Made by a program: the position numbers and the translations under genes
Shown here: positions 1-7,852 of the stretch, one piece after another
Layout: the number at the start of each line of letters is the position of its first letter
Position numbering within the stretch: position 1 is the stretch's first letter
NCBI GenBank assembly: GCA_009843635.1
Contig: VYDB01000124.1
Span: 1-64,000 of the forward strand
From: Gammaproteobacteria bacterium
GTDB lineage: Bacteria; Pseudomonadota; Gammaproteobacteria; Pseudomonadales; Azotimanducaceae
Reading direction: 5' to 3'
Length of the DNA stretch: 64,000 nucleotides
Notes under the pieces: model-generated
What the model was told of the DNA's origin: nothing
The model's input: the letters and a program-made list of their open reading frames with translations, nothing else
Database searches by the model: none

Positions 1-197
1 TGCGCCTTGTTCCCTGCGCGTCAACGCCCCGGCGCGCCGGGGTCGGTACTTCCATCAAATTTGTCTAGCCATGCCAACACCAATGTGTTACTTTTCGTAG
101 CAATCACCATGACTGCACATTGACTGCTTGATCGGTTGGGCGCTCCGCAACCGGCCGCAACGAGCATCGGCTTGAATTTGCGCCACGGGAACTCGCT

Positions 198-1349
198 ATG
201 CGCTCGACCTACCTCACCGCCATCGTCATCGCCGTGCTGCTCGGCATCTGGCTGTTCAGTGGGCAACTCGGGGAAGAGGAGTCCCCGTCGCCGCTGACCT
301 TGGCCGAGCAGGCCGACTTGCGCGGCGCCCAACAAGCCGACGCCATCCCCACCCGGGTCCGCGCCCACGTCACCTACGCCTCACCACAGGTGCAGCATCT
401 GCGCATTCGCGGCAAGACGGAGAACAAGCGCACGGTGGCGGTGCGTGCGGAGATCACCGGCACCGTCACCGCCCGTCCGGTGGAGCGCGGCAGCCGAGTG
501 GCGGCAGGGGAGGCACTGTGCCGCATCTCCGTGGATGACCGCCGCGCCGGATTGCTGGAATCCGAGGCGGGGCTCAAGCGGGCGCAAATCGAGTACCAAG
601 GCAGCCTCAAGCTGCGGGCGAGCGGCTTCCAGTCAGACACCTTGGTGGCCCAGGCCCAAGCCCGGCTGGCGGAGGCCCAAGCCAAGCTCAAGCGCAGCCA
701 ACTGAATCTGGCCCGCACCGTGGTCAAGGCGCCGTTCGACGGCATCGTCGAGGAGGTGCACCTGGAGGTTGGCGACTATGTGAGCCCCGGGGCGCAATGC
801 GCCACCTTGGTGGACCTCGACCCCATGCTGCTGGTGGGCCGTGTGCCGGAACGCGATGTTTTGCGGGTGCTGCCCGGCCAGCCCGCCACCGGCCTGCTGA
901 GCGACGGCACCCAAGTGTCCGGCCAAATCCAGTTCGTCGGCCAGCAAAGCGACCCTGAAACCCGCTCCTACGCCTTGGAAGTGCAGATCCCCAACCCCGA
1001 CTACCGGCTGCGCAGCGGCGTGTCCACCGACATTGTCATCCCCGTGACCGAGGTCATGGCGCAAAAGGTCAGCCCGGCGCTGTTCGCCTTGAATGACGAG
1101 GGCGTCATCGGGGTCCGCACGGTGGATGCCGACGGGCGGGTGGCGTTCAACCCGATTGAAATCGTCCGCGACGATGCCGACGGCGTGTGGGTGACCGGCC
1201 TGCCCGACATGGCCACGGTGATCACCGTGGGCCAAGAACTGGTGGTGCCGGGCCAATCGGTCGAAGTGGACTTCGAGCCCGTCGAGGAGATGCCAGCCTC
1301 GGCGCCGCCGCAAACCGCAGCACCTGCCGAGACGGTTAAGAGCGCATGA
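198..1349 (+). CDS. RND efflux periplasmic adaptor subunit (HlyD/AcrA family)
   Basis: 383-residue membrane-fusion protein that would bridge an inner-membrane RND pump and an outer-membrane channel. It has one N-terminal membrane segment (about residues 5-22, rich in I, V and L), a lipoyl-like half around residues 70-110, a short alpha-hairpin rich in A, Q, K and E (about 115-175), the second lipoyl half with VKAPFDGIVEEVHLEVGD (about 175-195), and beta-barrel and membrane-proximal domains to the C-terminus. The ATG at 198 is preceded by a GGGAA-type ribosome site. Its stop overlaps the start of the pump gene (ATGA at 1346), so the two are translationally coupled. The tail is rich in A, P and E. 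No outer-membrane factor gene is adjacent, so a shared TolC-like channel is inferred. The family call is firm; the substrate is unknown. Confidence 0.9.
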   Translation: MRSTYLTAIVIAVLLGIWLFSGQLGEEESPSPLTLAEQADLRGAQQADAIPTRVRAHVTYASPQVQHLRIRGKTENKRTVAVRAEITGTVTARPVERGSRVAAGEALCRISVDDRRAGLLESEAGLKRAQIEYQGSLKLRASGFQSDTLVAQAQARLAEAQAKLKRSQLNLARTVVKAPFDGIVEEVHLEVGDYVSPGAQCATLVDLDPMLLVGRVPERDVLRVLPGQPATGLLSDGTQVSGQIQFVGQQSDPETRSYALEVQIPNPDYRLRSGVSTDIVIPVTEVMAQKVSPALFALNDEGVIGVRTVDADGRVAFNPIEIVRDDADGVWVTGLPDMATVITVGQELVVPGQSVEVDFEPVEEMPASAPPQTAAPAETVKSA

Positions 1350-4300
1350 GCGCCATCATCGACGCCGCCATCAACCGGGCCAAGACCACGGTGCTGGTGC
1401 TGCTGATGGTGGTGCTGGCTGGCCTTGCGGCCCGCGCCGCCATTCCCGTGGCCAGCGAGCCGAACATCCAGGTGCCCTTCTTCGTCGTCACCATCATCCA
1501 CGAGGGCATCTCGCCGGAGGACGCGGAGCGCCTGTTGGTGATGCCCTTGGAAATCGAGCTGCGCTCGTTGGAGGGGATCAAGGAGTTCAAGGCCTACGCC
1601 TCCGAGGGCGCGGCGACGATCATGACCGAGTTCGAAGCCGACCTCGACCTCGACGTGGCCCTGCTGGAGATCCGCGAGGCGGTTGACCGCGCCCGCCCGG
1701 AAATGCCGGACACCATCGAGGAGCCGATCATCCAGGAGGCCACCACCGAGGACTTCCCCATCCTCCAAGTCAACCTGGCCGGTAACGGCGTGCCGGAGCG
1801 CACGCTGTACAACTTGGCACTTGAGCTGCGCGACCGCATCGAGATCATTCCCGAAGTCCTCGATGCGGAAATCCAAGGGCATCGGGAGGAACTGCTCGAA
1901 GCCATCATCGACCCTGATGCGCTGGAGGCCTATCAGCTCTCCAACGATCAGTTGATTTCCACCTTGATGCGCAACAACCGGCTGATCGCCGCCGGCAGCC
2001 TCGACACCGGCGAGGGCCGCTTCTCGGTCAAGGTGCCAAGCCTCATCGAGGAGGCCCAGGACGTCTTCGACCTGCCCGTGAAGGTGAACGGCGACACCGT
2101 GGTGACCTTGGGCGACGTGGCCACCCTGCGCAAGACCTTCAAGGACCGGGTCAGCCACGCCCGCGTCAACGGCGCCCAAGGCATCTCGCTGAACATCATC
2201 AAGCGGGCCAACGCCAACGTGGTGGACGTGGTCGGCCAAGTGAAGGCCACGGTGGAGAGAATGCGGCCGGACCTGCCGCCCAGCGTCAACGTGTTCTACT
2301 CCCAGGACCAAGCGCCCATGGCCCTGCAGCAGGTCACCGAGCTGCAAGGCAACATCTTCACCGCGCTGGCCTTGGTGATGGTTGTGGTGGTCGCCGCCAT
2401 GGGCATCCGCAGCGGGCTGATCGTCGGCATGGGCATCCCGGTCTCGCTGCTGTTCTCGCTGATCTTCATCTACGTGCTCGGCTACACCTTCAACTTCATG
2501 GTCATGTTCGGCATGCTGCTTGGCCTCGGCATGCTCATCGACGGCGCCATCGTGGTCACCGAGTACGCCGACCGCAAGATGACCGAGGGTTTCGACCGCC
2601 GCAGCGCCTATGCCTTGGCCGCCAAGCGCATGCTGTGGCCGGTGGCCGCATCCGTGGCCACCACGCTGGCGGCCTTCCTGCCGCTGATTTTCTGGCCCGG
2701 CGTTTCCGGGAAGTTCATGCAGTATCTGCCGGTGACGGTCTTTCTGGTGTTGAGCGGCTCCTTGCTTTACGCCCTGGTGTTCGGGCCCGTGCTCGGCTCG
2801 CTGTTCGGCCGGGTCGGTTCCCGGGACACCGCCGCCGTTGAGACGCTCAAGCAGCTCGAGGACGGCGACCCCACCAAGCTCAAGTCCATCACCGGCTGGT
2901 ACGCGCGCCTGCTGAAAGTGGCGACGCGCCACTCCTGGGCAACCTTGGCCATCACGCTCACCGCCGTTTTCGGCACCATCGCTGCTTACAGCCAATTTGG
3001 CACGGGCATGGTGTTCTTCTCCGACTCCCACACCCCTTGGGCCGTGGTCCAGGTCCGGGCCCGAGGCAACCTCTCGGCCCTGGAAGTGAACCGGCTGGTT
3101 CGGGAGGTCGAGGACCAAGTGATGCAAATCGACGCGGTCAAGGACATGAACGTCTACGCCTCTCCGGCTGGTGGACGCGGCCAGGACGTCATCGGCAGGA
3201 TGTTCATCGAACTGCACGACAGGAACGACGTGGACCGCAAGCCACAGGACGTCCTTGAGGAGATTCGGGAACGCAGCCGGTCACTAACAGGCATCAGCGT
3301 CGAAGTGCGCTCCATGGAGCAAGGGCCGCCGACCGGCAAGCCCGTGGAAATCGAGTTTGCCGCCTACGACAAGGCGCTGCTCGAGCCAGCGGTGGCGCGC
3401 GTGCGCGAGTACATCGACCAGCACGTTGTCGGCCTGCGGGACGTGGAGGACACCCGCTCCCTGCCGGGCATTGAGTGGAATTTGGCGGTGGACCGGGCGC
3501 AGGCTGCGCTGTACGGCGCCGACGTTATGCATGTGGGCATCGCGGTGCAGTTGGTGACCAACGGCATCAAGGTGGGCGAGTACCGCCCGGACAAGTCCGA
3601 CGACGCGGTGGACATCCGGGTGCGCTATCCATCCGAGTGGCGGCGCTTGGGCATGCTGGACGAGTTGAAGGTCAACACCGCCAACGGGCTGGTGCCCATC
3701 TCCAACTTCGTGCGCCGCGAGGCGGCGCCCCAGGTCGATACCATCGAACGCTTCAACGGCGTTCCGGTCAAGTACATCCGCGCCGACGTGGCGCCCGGGG
3801 TGCTGGCGGACGACAAGGTGAAGGAAATCCAAGCCTGGCTGGAGGAGCAAGCCTTCGACCCCGGCCTGGAGATCCGCTTCCGGGGCACCAATGAGGAGCA
3901 AAACGAGGCCACCGCCTTCGTCGGCGTGGCCTTCTCCCTGTCGCTGATGCTGATGTTCATTCTGCTGGTGACCCAGTTCAACAGCTTCTACCAATCGAGC
4001 CTGATCCTGTTCGCCGTGGTGCTCTCCACGGCCGGCGTTCTGCTCGGACTGCTGATCACCGGCAGTCCGTTCAGCGCCGTCCTCACCGGCGTCGGCATCG
4101 TGGCGTTGGCGGGCATCGTCGTGAACAACAACATCGTGCTCATCGACACCTACAACCACCTGCGCCGGGAACACCCGGAACTGGACCCGATCGCCTTGAT
4201 CGTGCGCACCGGCGCCCAACGCCTGCGTCCGGTGATGCTGACCACGGTCACCACCGTCTTCGGCTTGCTGCCCCTGGCCAGCAACCTGAGCGTGGACCTG

Positions 4301-4510
4301 ATCAACCGCAACATCCTCTACGGCGGCATGCTGTCGTCATTCTGGGTGCCCCTCTCCCAAGCCATCGTCTCCGGGCTGACCTTCGCCACCCTGCTCACCC
4401 TCGTGGCAACCCCCGCCATGCTGGCGGTACCCCATCAACTCAACGCCTTGGCCGAATCGATGCGGCGGCGCAAGTGGCGCAAGGCGCAGCCGGCCAAGGC
4501 CGAAGCGTAG
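1346..4510 (+). CDS. RND-family efflux permease (AcrB/MexB-like)
   Basis: 1054 residues, the usual length for an inner-membrane RND pump. It shows the expected plan: TM1 near residues 12-30, a large periplasmic porter loop (about 40-330), TM2-6 (about 335-480, including the GMLLGLGMLIDGAIVV stretch in TM4 with its acidic proton-relay residue), a second periplasmic loop (about 560-860), and TM8-12. LAGIVVNNNIVLIDTY lies in the C-terminal membrane half. The usual charged pair in TM4 is partly changed, GMLIDGAIV here against the more common GLVVDDAIV. The gene is coupled to the adaptor by a 4-base overlap. Substrate range cannot be told from the sequence. The short gap to the aminopeptidase downstream contains a 25-nt repeat also found at 33160. 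Confidence 0.93.
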   Translation: MSAIIDAAINRAKTTVLVLLMVVLAGLAARAAIPVASEPNIQVPFFVVTIIHEGISPEDAERLLVMPLEIELRSLEGIKEFKAYASEGAATIMTEFEADLDLDVALLEIREAVDRARPEMPDTIEEPIIQEATTEDFPILQVNLAGNGVPERTLYNLALELRDRIEIIPEVLDAEIQGHREELLEAIIDPDALEAYQLSNDQLISTLMRNNRLIAAGSLDTGEGRFSVKVPSLIEEAQDVFDLPVKVNGDTVVTLGDVATLRKTFKDRVSHARVNGAQGISLNIIKRANANVVDVVGQVKATVERMRPDLPPSVNVFYSQDQAPMALQQVTELQGNIFTALALVMVVVVAAMGIRSGLIVGMGIPVSLLFSLIFIYVLGYTFNFMVMFGMLLGLGMLIDGAIVVTEYADRKMTEGFDRRSAYALAAKRMLWPVAASVATTLAAFLPLIFWPGVSGKFMQYLPVTVFLVLSGSLLYALVFGPVLGSLFGRVGSRDTAAVETLKQLEDGDPTKLKSITGWYARLLKVATRHSWATLAITLTAVFGTIAAYSQFGTGMVFFSDSHTPWAVVQVRARGNLSALEVNRLVREVEDQVMQIDAVKDMNVYASPAGGRGQDVIGRMFIELHDRNDVDRKPQDVLEEIRERSRSLTGISVEVRSMEQGPPTGKPVEIEFAAYDKALLEPAVARVREYIDQHVVGLRDVEDTRSLPGIEWNLAVDRAQAALYGADVMHVGIAVQLVTNGIKVGEYRPDKSDDAVDIRVRYPSEWRRLGMLDELKVNTANGLVPISNFVRREAAPQVDTIERFNGVPVKYIRADVAPGVLADDKVKEIQAWLEEQAFDPGLEIRFRGTNEEQNEATAFVGVAFSLSLMLMFILLVTQFNSFYQSSLILFAVVLSTAGVLLGLLITGSPFSAVLTGVGIVALAGIVVNNNIVLIDTYNHLRREHPELDPIALIVRTGAQRLRPVMLTTVTTVFGLLPLASNLSVDLINRNILYGGMLSSFWVPLSQAIVSGLTFATLLTLVATPAMLAVPHQLNALAESMRRRKWRKAQPAKAEA

Positions 4511-4515
4511 TCCGG

Positions 4516-4540
4516 CCCGTTCAGGCTGATCTCTCATTGG
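4516..4540 (+). repeat. 25-nt dispersed repeat, copy 1
   Basis: This 25-nt stretch begins CCCGTTCAGGCT and ends TCTCATTGG. It matches 33160-33184 at 22 of 25 positions. Both copies are intergenic, on the + strand and about 45-70 bp upstream of a start codon (pepA here, an LLM oxidoreductase gene there). Function unknown. Confidence 0.5.
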
Positions 4541-4585
4541 ACTGCCCTGCGGAATCAGCCCCCGCCAGCCGAGAGCCCATCAGCA

Positions 4586-6079
4586 ATGCAATACCAAGCC
4601 ACTAACTCTACGTCCATCGCCGAAATCCCCGCCGACTGCCTCGTCGTTCCCGTGTGGAAGGACGGTGGTCTCGGCGACACCTCAGAGACGTTGGCCGGCG
4701 CGTTGGGCGGTGCGCTGAGCGCCATTGTCGGCAGCGACGACTACACTTGGGAAACCACCGACGACCAACAGTTGCTCCACGACCCCGCAGGTTGCGCGGC
4801 GGAGCGCGTGCTGCTGGTTGGCGCAGGCGAACGGGGCAAGTTAGGCCGCAGGGAAGCCGCCAAGTTTCTTGGCGAAGCGCTGAAGACTGTGTTGTCCAGG
4901 AACATGCCACATGTCCATTTCGCGGTCGAGGATCTCGCCGTAAACGACATCGGCATCGACTGGCTCGCGGCGAGGCTCGCGCAGGAAGCAGAGACCGCCG
5001 CCTACCGATACGTGGCAACCAAAACAGACACCAAACGCAAAGCGGTGCTTGAACGCCTTTCCATCCGCGCAACGAAGGAAAACCTCCGGGATGTGATGCT
5101 CCAGGGCAAGGCCGTGGGACAGGGCGTGAATCGTGCCCGCGAGCTCGGCAACCTGCCCGCCAACATCTGTACGCCGACGCATTTGGCCAACCACGCCCGA
5201 GAGTTGGCCAACAACCACCCAGCCATTGATGTCGAGGTGATCGACGAGGCGCGCATGAAGGAACTCGGGATGGGCTGTTTCCTGTCAGTTACCGCTGGCT
5301 CAATCGAAGCGGCCTACCTCATCGTCCTCCACTACCGTGGCGCGGACGAGGACGACAAGCCCGTCTGCCTAGTCGGGAAGGGGGTCACCTTCGATAGCGG
5401 CGGGATCAGCATCAAGCCCAGTGCGGCGATGGATGAGATGAAGTTTGACATGTGCGGGGCAGCCGCTGTGCTTGGCACGATGAGCGCCATTGCCGAATTG
5501 AAGATGCCAGTCAACGTGGTGGGTCTGGTCGCCGCCTCCGAGAACATGCCCAGCGATCGAGCGACCAAGCCCGGGGATATTGTCACCAGCATGTCCGGCA
5601 AAACCGTGGAGATACTGAACACCGATGCCGAAGGACGGCTCCTGCTTTGCGACGCCCTCACCTACGCGGAGCGCTTCGAGCCAACCTACGTCATCGACAT
5701 AGCAACCCTAACCGGGGCGGCAATCGCAGCCTTTGGAAACGAAGCGAACGTGGTCATGGGCAACGACCAGCCATTGATGGACCGATTGCTCCAGTGCGGT
5801 CACGACTGCCTTGATCGAGCGTGGCAGCTACCACTCTGGACCGAGTATCAGAAGCAATTGGACTCGAACTTCGCTGACGTGGCGAACATCGGCGGCAAGC
5901 GCGCTGGCTCCATCACAGCCGGTTGCTTTCTCTCGCGCTTCACCGAGAAGTTCAAATGGGCGCACTTGGACATCGCTGGCAGCGCATGGCTTTCCGACGG
6001 AGCCGCAAAAGGGGCGACAGGCCGTCCCGTGGCCCTGTTGACGGAGTTCCTGTCGACAGTCGCGCAAGCGCGGCATTAG
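4586..6079 (+). CDS. pepA: Leucyl aminopeptidase (M17 family)
   Basis: 497-residue cytosolic aminopeptidase that removes N-terminal residues from peptides using two metal ions. The M17 catalytic core is intact. K265 and D270 lie in VGKGVTFDSGG, D288 in KFDMCGAA, and D347, E349 and R351 in NTDAEGRL. These correspond to E. coli PepA K270, D275, D293, D352, E354 and R356 with a constant offset of five. The N-terminal domain (about 1-170) is the variable macro-like domain. ELGNLPANICTPTHLA marks the start of the catalytic domain. The gene appears monocistronic, with 75 bp upstream and 173 bp downstream. This is a housekeeping enzyme with no clear link to the accessory genes nearby. Confidence 0.95.
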   Translation: MQYQATNSTSIAEIPADCLVVPVWKDGGLGDTSETLAGALGGALSAIVGSDDYTWETTDDQQLLHDPAGCAAERVLLVGAGERGKLGRREAAKFLGEALKTVLSRNMPHVHFAVEDLAVNDIGIDWLAARLAQEAETAAYRYVATKTDTKRKAVLERLSIRATKENLRDVMLQGKAVGQGVNRARELGNLPANICTPTHLANHARELANNHPAIDVEVIDEARMKELGMGCFLSVTAGSIEAAYLIVLHYRGADEDDKPVCLVGKGVTFDSGGISIKPSAAMDEMKFDMCGAAAVLGTMSAIAELKMPVNVVGLVAASENMPSDRATKPGDIVTSMSGKTVEILNTDAEGRLLLCDALTYAERFEPTYVIDIATLTGAAIAAFGNEANVVMGNDQPLMDRLLQCGHDCLDRAWQLPLWTEYQKQLDSNFADVANIGGKRAGSITAGCFLSRFTEKFKWAHLDIAGSAWLSDGAAKGATGRPVALLTEFLSTVAQARH

Positions 6080-6252
6080 TGGCTCTCGCCGCAGCCCAGA
6101 GGACGCGATCAGCGCCTTGCCAAGGCTCCGTCAATTTCCTGCCTTCGAGACAATACTGCCACTGGCGCAACATGAGCCTTGAATGCAAAATGGGTGCAGA
6201 TGCCCATTCCGGCCACTAGCCCCACCAGCAACCCCACAAAGGACTCCCCATC

Positions 6253-7194
6253 ATGGCTCTTTCCCTCGGCGTGCATGTTGGCCAACAGAACCTGCCCATG
6301 GACGAGTTGCGCCAACTCTGGCGCAAGCTCGATCAAGGCGGCGTGGACTGGATCTCGGCTTGGGACCACTTTTACGAGGCGCCGCCCAAGAATGGCACCG
6401 AACCCCACTTCGAGGCGCTCACCACCTTGGGTGCGCTGGCCGCGGAGACCCGCCAAGCCCGCATCGGCTGCCTGGTGTTCTACGTGGGCTACCGCAACCC
6501 CAGCTTGCTGGCCAAGGCGGCCACCACCTTGGACCACATCACCGGCGGGCGCTTCGAGCTCGGCCTGGGCGCGGGCTGGCACATCTGGGAGGCCACCGCC
6601 TACGGCTACGCCTTCCCCGACATCGGCACCCGGCTGGACATGCTCGACGAGGCCATCCAAGTGGTTCGCGGCATGCTCACCAGCGAACGCACCAACTTCA
6701 ACGGCAAGCACTTCCAAGTGGTGGACGCCAGTTGCCTGCCACCGCCGGTGCAGCCCCGCCTGCCCATCTGGATCGGCGGCTTGGGGGAAAAGCGCACCTT
6801 GAAGATCGTCGCCGACCACGCGGACGGCTGGAATGCCGCCTATCTGTCAGCGGATGAGTTTGCGCGCTTGAACGGCGTGCTCAACCAATGGTGCGAGGAG
6901 GAGAACCGGGACCCAGCCACCATCCGGCGCTCGGTCAACCTGACCTTCAACCTCGGCGTTGACGAGGAGGACGTGGACCAGCAGCGCAAGCAAATCGCCG
7001 CCGACTGGGGCGCCTTGGCCGACCGCATATCCGGCGGCTCCCTGCTCTGCACGCCAGATCAAGCCGTGGAGCGGCTAGCGCAATACAAGGCGGCCGGCGC
7101 CCAGGAAATCAATGTCGCCCTGCGCGCCCCTTGGCACAGCGACGCCTTGGACGCTTACCTTGAGGAGGTCATGCCGCAGGCGCGGAAGCTGTAG
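6253..7194 (+). CDS. LLM-class flavin-dependent oxidoreductase
   Basis: 313 residues of a luciferase-like TIM-barrel oxidoreductase, the superfamily that uses F420H2 or FMNH2. Supporting features are the N-terminal strand LSLGVHVGQQN, the conserved ISAWDHFYEAPP region (about residues 35-45), LDHITGGRFELGLGAGWHIWE (about 97-117) and LPIWIGGLGEKRTLKIVADHADGWNA (about 175-200). The LGxGAGW and IGGxGxxxxL signatures are typical of TIGR03560-like F420-dependent members. The cofactor cannot be decided from sequence. The 3' end overlaps the convergent sulfotransferase gene by 26 bp. No coding partner lies on the same strand, so the substrate is unknown. Confidence 0.82.
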   Translation: MALSLGVHVGQQNLPMDELRQLWRKLDQGGVDWISAWDHFYEAPPKNGTEPHFEALTTLGALAAETRQARIGCLVFYVGYRNPSLLAKAATTLDHITGGRFELGLGAGWHIWEATAYGYAFPDIGTRLDMLDEAIQVVRGMLTSERTNFNGKHFQVVDASCLPPPVQPRLPIWIGGLGEKRTLKIVADHADGWNAAYLSADEFARLNGVLNQWCEEENRDPATIRRSVNLTFNLGVDEEDVDQQRKQIAADWGALADRISGGSLLCTPDQAVERLAQYKAAGAQEINVALRAPWHSDALDAYLEEVMPQARKL

Positions 7195-7852
7195 TTCCAA
7201 ACCGGTAGCGGAAGCGACTCAGGTCTTGGTCGTAGAGCGCCCCGACCATCTCCTTGAGCTCATCGTCGTAGTAGTGTGAGTAGTGCGCGTGCTCGGTGGC
7301 GTTGCGTACGGGCAAGGGCGTCGGCGGCAAACCCAAGCGCTGCGCGATCTCGTCAAAGTCGGCTTGCAGCCGTTCGTGCCGGCCAAGGTGGTCAAGGGCC
7401 AAGCGGCCGTCGGCGTCGGTGAGCAGTTCGGTTTGCGGGGTGATGAGCACCCGACGACGGAACTTTGGGTGGTTCAGGGCGGCTTTCATGCCCTCGGTGA
7501 TCTGCGTAGGGCCACGCTCTTTGGCCGCTGGTGAATTTCGGAACAGGAACAGGTAGGCGGAGACGAAGCGCTCGAAGGGGTTGCGCACGAAGCCAAACTT
7601 GAAGTAGCTGTCCCATGTGTCCCGGTCGATCCGGGGCGCGACTTCACGCACCGACAAATGGCCGTGCCCCTTGGCCGCCAATGCCGGAATCGGCAGACGG
7701 GCCTGGCCGTAGAGCGCGTGCTGCTGCCAATCGTCCGGTCCGAGATGGACCGACAGCGCTTGGCGCACGGCTTGGGTGCCGGTCTTTGGCACCGCAAAGA
7801 AGATGAAGCGGTGGGCGTGGGAGATGATCACGGGTGCGGCGTGCTCAGCCAA
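7169..7852 (-). CDS. Sulfotransferase, family 2 type
   Basis: 227-residue PAPS-dependent sulfotransferase, transferring sulfate to an unknown acceptor. PKTGTQ at residues 22-27 is the 5'-phosphosulfate-binding loop, and VRNPFERFVSAY at 89-100 is the 3'-phosphate-binding motif of the HNK-1/chondroitin sulfotransferase (Sulfotransfer_2) clan. The hydrophobic run HRFIFFAVPK is the buried first strand, not a signal peptide. The start overlaps the end of the larger TPR-sulfotransferase gene by 8 bp, so the two are probably co-translated. The 3' end overlaps the convergent LLM gene. The acceptor could be a glycan, lipid or small metabolite; nothing nearby decides it. Confidence 0.82.
   Translation of the reverse strand: MAEHAAPVIISHAHRFIFFAVPKTGTQAVRQALSVHLGPDDWQQHALYGQARLPIPALAAKGHGHLSVREVAPRIDRDTWDSYFKFGFVRNPFERFVSAYLFLFRNSPAAKERGPTQITEGMKAALNHPKFRRRVLITPQTELLTDADGRLALDHLGRHERLQADFDEIAQRLGLPPTPLPVRNATEHAHYSHYYDDELKEMVGALYDQDLSRFRYRFGTTASAPAA

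Noticed and set aside
27..42. 16-bp perfect GC palindrome CCCCGGCGCGCCGGGG near the window start
   Set aside because: No loop and no U-tract, so a terminator is not supported; palindromes of C and G are expected by chance in such GC-rich DNA.
1001..3217. 738-codon open frame on the minus strand, rich in His, Asp, Gly and Val
   Set aside because: It lies entirely opposite the RND pump genes, whose protein families are certain; the composition is that of a GC-rich antisense shadow.
6111..6128. Short GCCTT/AAGGC hairpin downstream of pepA
   Set aside because: Only 5 bp of stem and no U-tract; too weak to call a terminator.
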